Part shown: piece after piece, positions 58,899 to 64,000 of the stretch | Numbering within the stretch: the stretch's first letter is position 1 | Layout: every line of letters starts with the position of its first letter | Source: Hygrophila difformis | Taxonomy: Eukaryota > Streptophyta > Magnoliopsida > Lamiales > Acanthaceae | Assembly (NCBI GenBank): GCA_030278955.1 | Contig: JAOANR010000003.1 | Coordinates: 33,676,080-33,740,079 of the forward strand | Direction of reading: 5' to 3' | Length of the DNA stretch: 64,000 bases | Notes under the pieces: generated by a model | What the model saw: the letters and a program-made list of their open reading frames with translations, nothing else | The model's database searches: none | What the model was told of the DNA's origin: nothing | Program-made: the position numbers and the translations under genes

Positions 58899-58918
58899 CA
58901 ACTTCGACCTCGAAGTTG
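58899..58918 (-). promoter_or_regulatory. Conserved pre-PPT hairpin of element C
   Basis: CAACTTCG-acct-CGAAGTTG read on the plus strand, 8-bp perfect stem, 20 bp from the LTR, as in A, B and F. Confidence 0.75.
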
Positions 58919-59040
58919 GATCGCACTTCGGAAAGTAATTGGCACAAAGAAATTATTGAAGCTTGCAATTTAAAATTCTTACCTCGGTATGCGACGACTC
59001 TTGTGCGGGGTGTCACATCCTCTCCCCCTTAGGATTGCAG

Positions 59041-61955
59041 TTATGCCCCCATAACTGCTCCTGAGTCGCTTCGGAAAAGGTTGGGATATTTCTGCTTCAT
59101 ATCCGCTTCCAATTCCCACGTCGCTTCCTCAGTGCCATGATTTGACCATAGGATCTTCACCATCTTCATAGTCTTGTTCCTTGTGACCCTTTCCTTGACA
59201 TCAAGTATCTCGATCGGATACTCCTCGTATGTCAGGTCGTCATCCTGCTCAATCACGTCGGGTTGCAAAACATGAGTTGGGTCGTGCACATATTTCTTCA
59301 GTTGAGAAACGTGAAATACGTTGTGCACTCGCGACAATTCTGGTGGAAGAGCTAAACGATAAGCCAAGGTACCCACGCGATCCAGAATCTCGTACGGACC
59401 GATGTAGCGAGGACTGAGCTTTCCTCGTTTACCGAATCACATCACCCCTTTCATGGGCGACACTTTCAGCATGACTATGTCTCCCACCTCGAATTCCAAC
59501 TCTTGCCGCCTAGTGTCGGCGTAACTCTTCTGTTTGTCCTGTGCGGCCTTCATTTTCTGTTGAACCACCTTGATTTGTCTGCTCATATCTTCAATGAGTT
59601 GCGGTCCAACAACTACTGAATTATCATCTTTCGTCCAGCACAACGGACTGCGACACTTTCATCCATAAAGCGCTTCGAACGGTGCCATGCCAATGCTAGC
59701 GTGATAACTGTTGTTGTACGAGAATTCAATTAACCGCAAGTGGTCTTCCCAACTTCCCTTGAATTCGAGTACGCACGCTCTTAGCATGTCCTCGAGCGTC
59801 TGAATCGTGCGCTCAGTCTGACCGTCCGTCATTGGATGAAATGTTGTGCTCATCTTGATTTGGGTTCCCAAGGCTTCTTGTAGTTTAGTCCAGAAGTTGG
59901 AGACAAATCTACTATCTCGGTCTGAGATAATATCATGCGGTACTCCGTGCCTTCGGACCACGTTTTCGATATATGCCTTAGCTAGTTGATCCATCAACCA
60001 ATTTTCCTTCATTGGTATATAGATGGCGGTCTTTGTTAACCGATCAACTATTACCCAAATTTTATTCATTACTCGGGGAGATCTTGGCAACCCCGAAACA
60101 AAATCCATGGAGATGCTGTCCCATTTCCAGCTTGGGATCTCCAATGGCTTTACCAATCCTAACGGCTTTTGCCTCACTGCCTTCACTTTCTGGCAGGGGC
60201 ACTTAGCCACAAAGTCGGCAACATCCTTCTTCATCCGCGGCCACCAGTAGATTTTCTTTAAGTCCTTGTACAACTTATCCCCACCAGGGTGGACTGAATA
60301 AGGTGTACTGTGGCCTTCTTCCATGAGTTTTCTCTTCAATTCCTCGCACTTATGAGGAACGCACCATCTTCCTTTAAATCGGATACTTCCGTCCTCATGG
60401 ATCGTAAATCCTACTGCTTTACCTTCACCCACTTTCTCCTTGATTCTCTGAAGGTTCTCGTCATCGGGTTGAGCTGTTCGAATCTCGTCGAACACGGTAG
60501 GTTCAATTGCTATGGCGTTCACTGTTTCTACCACGGTCCCATAATGGACTAGTTCAGTATCCAACTTAGCTAGGTCCATGTACAGTCCCGAAGGTAAAAT
60601 AAGTGTGTTTGCTGTATGCCTCGTCTTGCGACTCAGTGCGTCCGCAACGACGTTCGCCTTGCCCTCATGGTAGGCTATGTCCAGGTCGTAATCCTTGATC
60701 AGCTCGAGCCATCTCCTCTGCCTCATATTTAACTTCTTCTGAGTAATATGTACTTGAGGCTCTTGTGATCTGTAAACATCCGACAAGTTCGTCCATATAA
60801 GTAGTGTCGCCAGATCTTAAGAGCAAACACCACCGCCGCTAGTTCCAGATCATGTGTCGGATAGTTTTCTTCGTGTGGCTTGAGTTGCCTCGATGCATAA
60901 GCAATCACCCTTTGGTTTTGCATTAGCACGCAACCAAGACCTTCTTTCGAGGCGTCGCTGTACACCTCATAGTCTTCAGTTTCTGATGGCAATGCCAAGA
61001 CCGGTGCTGATGTGAGTCTCTTCTTAAGCTCACGGAATGACTCCTCACAATCAGTTGTCCATTCGAATTTCAATCCTTTCTTCAGCAACTGGGTCATTGG
61101 TCTCGCAATTTTTGAAAAATCTTTCACAAATCTCCGGTAGTATCCGGCTAGTCCTAGGAAACTTCGTACCTCAGTCTGACTAGTTGACGCTGGCCAATCA
61201 GTCACTGCAGATATCTTTGCCGGGTCAACCGACACTCCTTTAGCCGATACTATATGACCTAGAAAGGCGACTTCTTTCATCCAAAACTCGCACTTTGACA
61301 GCTTCGCGTAGAGTTGATTTATCCTCAAAAGTCCGAGTACTTGGTGCAAATGACTCCGATGCTCCTCTTCATTCCTCGAGTAAACTAGGATGTCATCGAT
61401 GAATACGACAACACATAAGTCTAGTAGCTCTCGGAAAACACTATTCATGAGATTCATGAATACTGCGGGAGCATTAGTCAGACCGAAGGAAATTACGATG
61501 AATTCGTAGTGCCCATATCTTGTTCGGAAAGCTGTTTTGGGTATATCTTGCTCGACGATACGCAGTTGGTGGTATCCCGATCTCAGGTCAACTTTTGAAA
61601 ATACTGCCGCTCCTTTCAGCTGATCGAAGAGATCTTCGATTCTAGGCAGCGGGTCTTTATTCTTGATTGTTACCTGATTAAGGCCTCTATAATCTATACA
61701 AAGTCGAAGTCCGCCGTCTTTCTTCTTGACGAACAGGACTGGTGCACCCCATGGTGATGTGCTCAGCCGAATATACCCTTTCGATAACAACTCCTCAAGT
61801 TGTTCCTTCAGTTCTTTCATCTCCGCGGGCGCCATACGATACGGTGCCTTCGATATTGGTTCGATTCCGGGCACCAGATCGATTGTGAACTCAACTTCAC
61901 GCTTGGGAGGCATTCCTGGGATATCTTCAGGAAAGACATCGGGGTACTCGCTCAC
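59041..61955 (-). pseudogene. Element C pol (protease end to chromodomain-like end), multiply broken
   Basis: Readable pieces in order on the minus strand: 61955-60729 (RT with [17 protein letters not shown] and [10 protein letters not shown]; RNase H with [14 protein letters not shown]), 60786-59659 (end of RNase H, integrase zinc finger, [22 protein letters not shown]), 59643-59437 and 59376-59041 (integrase C-terminus and chromodomain-like VKILWSNHGTEEATWELE). Breaks: a frameshift in RNase H near 60740-60780, TGA for Arg at ALYG-stop-KCRSP (about 59657) and TGA for Arg at GVM-stop-FGKRG (about 59436), plus a frame change before 59376. The zinc finger also lost one residue ([10 protein letters not shown] for CLTCQ). 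The catalytic D,D,E residues remain. Confidence 0.88.
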
Positions 61956-62012
61956 GACTGGAATTCTCTCGATCTTATTTCCCTTGTCCTCCAGATTATG
62001 TACGTAACAGGC

Positions 62013-63362
62013 TTACAGCTGATATCCCTTCTGCATGATATTGCAGAACTTCACTGTGTTTACTACCTTGGCACCCTTCCTCTGAGGTTGCATGTAGTAA
62101 ATGGCCTTCTTTCCTCGACTCTTGGCTAGAGAGATTTTCTGTTTCTGACACTCAATAACCGCCTTGTATCGAGTCAGAAAGTCCATTCCTAAGATAATGT
62201 CAAATTCCTTGAGCTCAAATTCGACTAGGTTCGCGAAAAATTCTATGTTCTTGATCACAATCGGGATTCCATCATATCGTTTTGAACACGATACCATTTT
62301 ACCCGACGGTAGTTGAATTCCTAGGTTAATATTCTTAGGCGCTGGAAGATCTAAGGCAGACCTAATTCTTGTAGATAGTAAAGAACAGCTTGCGCCTGAA
62401 TCGAATAAAACCTTAACAGATACGTTCAAAGCAGTAAACGTACCAGTTATTACTTCTCCCTGGGTAGCCATATCTGCCTGATTGATGACATTGAGGCGTC
62501 CGACCGGTCGCCCTTGATTTTCTTGCTGGTTCTGATTTTGAGGCGGCCTCTGTCCCTGAGGGAACCTTTGACCCTGGTTGTTCTGCTGGTTCTGCCCAGC
62601 TGGCCTATTCCCTTGAGGTCGATTCAGCAAATCCGGCCTCTTATCAATACGATCCTCGTTTGTGCGACATTCCTTCCTCATATGGCCCTCTCGGCCGCAG
62701 CGATAACACTGTCCTGGTTTCGGACACTCTCTCACTAGGTGCGAAATATTGCACTGCTGACACCTAGGTATGAAAGTGCCTTGATTTTCCGGCTTCCGGT
62801 AGCCGTTACCTCCCTGGTTAAACCCTCTGTTTTCCGGCCTCCTCTGGCCTTCGTTCCTTCCTTGCTCGTTTCCTCTCCTGAAGTTGTTGTTGTTTTTGTT
62901 TCTCTTGTCAAAGTTGTTCGAGCCTTTGCTCGATTCTCCATTGTCTTTCCGCTTCAATTGTTGTACTCGGGCAATCGCTACTGCGTGGTCATATGCAGCT
63001 TGCAGAGTTGCATGCTATCCTCCCACCAAAATTTCTCGAATGCTCAGGTTCAGCCCCATCTCAAACTTTTGGGCTTTGTCAGCTTCGGTCGGTACAAGCC
63101 TAGGAGCAAAACGAACGAGCTCTTTGAACTTTGTGTAATACTCCTGAACCGACTGAGTGCCTTGACGAAGGTGGATGAACTCTTCGTACTTAGCAGCTTT
63201 GGTGCTGAGAGGGTAGAACCTTTCTCTCATCATCTCCTTAAATTCCGCCCAGAAGTACTCGTGCTCACCCTCGGCCAGCCCCGCTTGGTGGTTCTGCCAC
63301 CACTCATCAGCTTTCCCATTCAGATAATATGTCGCCACCCTCACTTTCTCATTCTCGGGAAC
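62013..63362 (-). pseudogene. Element C gag and protease, N-terminus cut off
   Basis: Similarity starts at about 63362 (GVPENEKVRVATYYL), so roughly the first 120 gag residues are missing. 63344-63015 covers the gag core (WWQNHQAGLAEGEHEYF, then [28 protein letters not shown]) and ends at TAG. 62957-62013 carries the zinc knuckles (CQQCNISHLVREC and CYRCGREGHMRKEC), a Q/N-rich linker and protease (DSGASCSLLS), ending at TAA where relatives have Tyr. It is more diverged from A and B than they are from each other. Confidence 0.85.
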
Positions 63363-64000
63363 ACCCGAGAATTTTGTAACGTAAATAAATAAATAAATAC
63401 AATATATAAATAAATTAAATAAATTAAATCATTTAAAGATAAAATGAGAAATGGAATTTAGTTCCAAAAGATGAAATGAGAAATGAAATTTAATTCTAGA
63501 AGGAATTAAATATCCAAGAACCCGTGAAGTCGGAAATAATTTAATTAGATAAATTATTACACGGAAGTCGAAAGACGACGAATTCAAGCCGACGAATTCA
63601 AACTCGACGGATTCAAGATTTCGAATGTAAAATTCATTTGAGTCGAAATAAATTTAAGAAAGGAATCGTAACCCGAGAATGACCCGAAAAGTCGAGCCCG
63701 AAAACGTAGAAGGACAGAAGTCCGAAAGAGAGGAGAAAGGGCCCGACGGATCGCACGACCCAGCCCAGGCCGCAGCCCAGGCCGGAGCCGCACAGTCGCC
63801 GCGCGGGGTTTGCCCTAAGACCGCGCCACCACTGCGCCACTACAGAGGCAGCTGCACACTTGCACGATTTCGGCGATTTCTTACCATATTTTCGACCCCC
63901 GACTATGGAAACACAATCACCAAGGAGGGAAGGGGATATGGGACGATTTTGATGGATCCCATACCCTATAATCAGACTTGTAAACCCTAATCCACTCACA
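63363..64000 (+). mobile_element. LTR G, plus orientation, start of an LTR cut by window end
   Basis: From ACCCGAGAATTTTGTAAC onward this is the reverse complement of the outer end of the E-type LTR (compare cacggaagtcgaaagacgacgaatt with 18900-18945, and the shared GC-rich block near 63770-63830). The expected first bases TGTAAT are missing. It joins element C's gag in opposite orientation at a short shared stretch (ggaacaccc / cccgag). Confidence 0.75.

Overview
This is plant nuclear DNA from a repeat-dense region of a flowering plant, probably pericentromeric or other heterochromatin. The evidence is several Ty3/gypsy LTR retrotransposons with plant-type primer sites (initiator-Met tRNA and Asp tRNA), a Stowaway-type MITE, and intron-containing fragments of plant nuclear genes: SRT1-type sirtuin, HMG-CoA reductase, API5-like, chloroplast-type adenylate kinase, plasma-membrane H+-ATPase and plastid IspF. 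No intact host gene was found. The species cannot be named from the sequence; a eudicot is likely but not proven.

Layout. 1-7217: an Athila-type element on the minus strand (pol runs off the left edge; gag at 3583-5178; duplicated tRNA-Asp primer sites; part of its LTR). 7218-7717: a 500-base assembly gap. 7719-16123: element A, a plus-strand chromovirus (Tekay/Del-like: iMet primer site in relatives, C-terminal chromodomain-like segment, LTRs of about 2.5 kb) whose 5' LTR is missing. 16124-19225: an orphan LTR, E, facing element A head to head, with a primer site and a 14-unit minisatellite. 19226-21138: the 3' remnant of another chromovirus, F. 21325-23494: broken sirtuin and HMGR exons with a MITE between them. 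24049-25307: a TIR-flanked unit holding an LRR receptor-kinase fragment. 27058-28238: API5-like exons. 28375-38632: element B, a complete minus-strand chromovirus with target duplication AGAGA but a deleted integrase. 38742-41229: a solo LTR with target duplication CATTA. 41799-49918: element D, an 8.1-kb non-autonomous LTR element (TCCAT duplication, no gag or pol). 50577-52620: an adenylate-kinase exon and an H+-ATPase pseudogene. 55368-55465: an IspF exon. 56358-63362: element C, a decayed chromovirus cut off inside gag by an oppositely oriented LTR (G) that runs to the window end.

How the parts relate. Everything that could be mobile is a gag-pol retroelement or depends on one; there are no operons or cooperating gene sets. 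The host fragments look like relics stranded between insertions. Most in-frame stops that can be judged by alignment fit C-to-T decay.

The least expected structures are: (1) a coiled-coil ORF upstream of gag, shared by chromoviruses A and B; (2) a conserved predicted intron of 1.2-1.7 kb lying wholly inside the LTR in six copies of at least four LTR types; (3) a variable minisatellite slot inside that intron, which in LTR E holds 14 units resembling the tRNA T-arm/pol III B box; and (4) PPT-like motifs repeated through non-autonomous element D, two of them forming long hairpins. Motif identities come from reading the sequence and from knowledge of the families; no database search was run.
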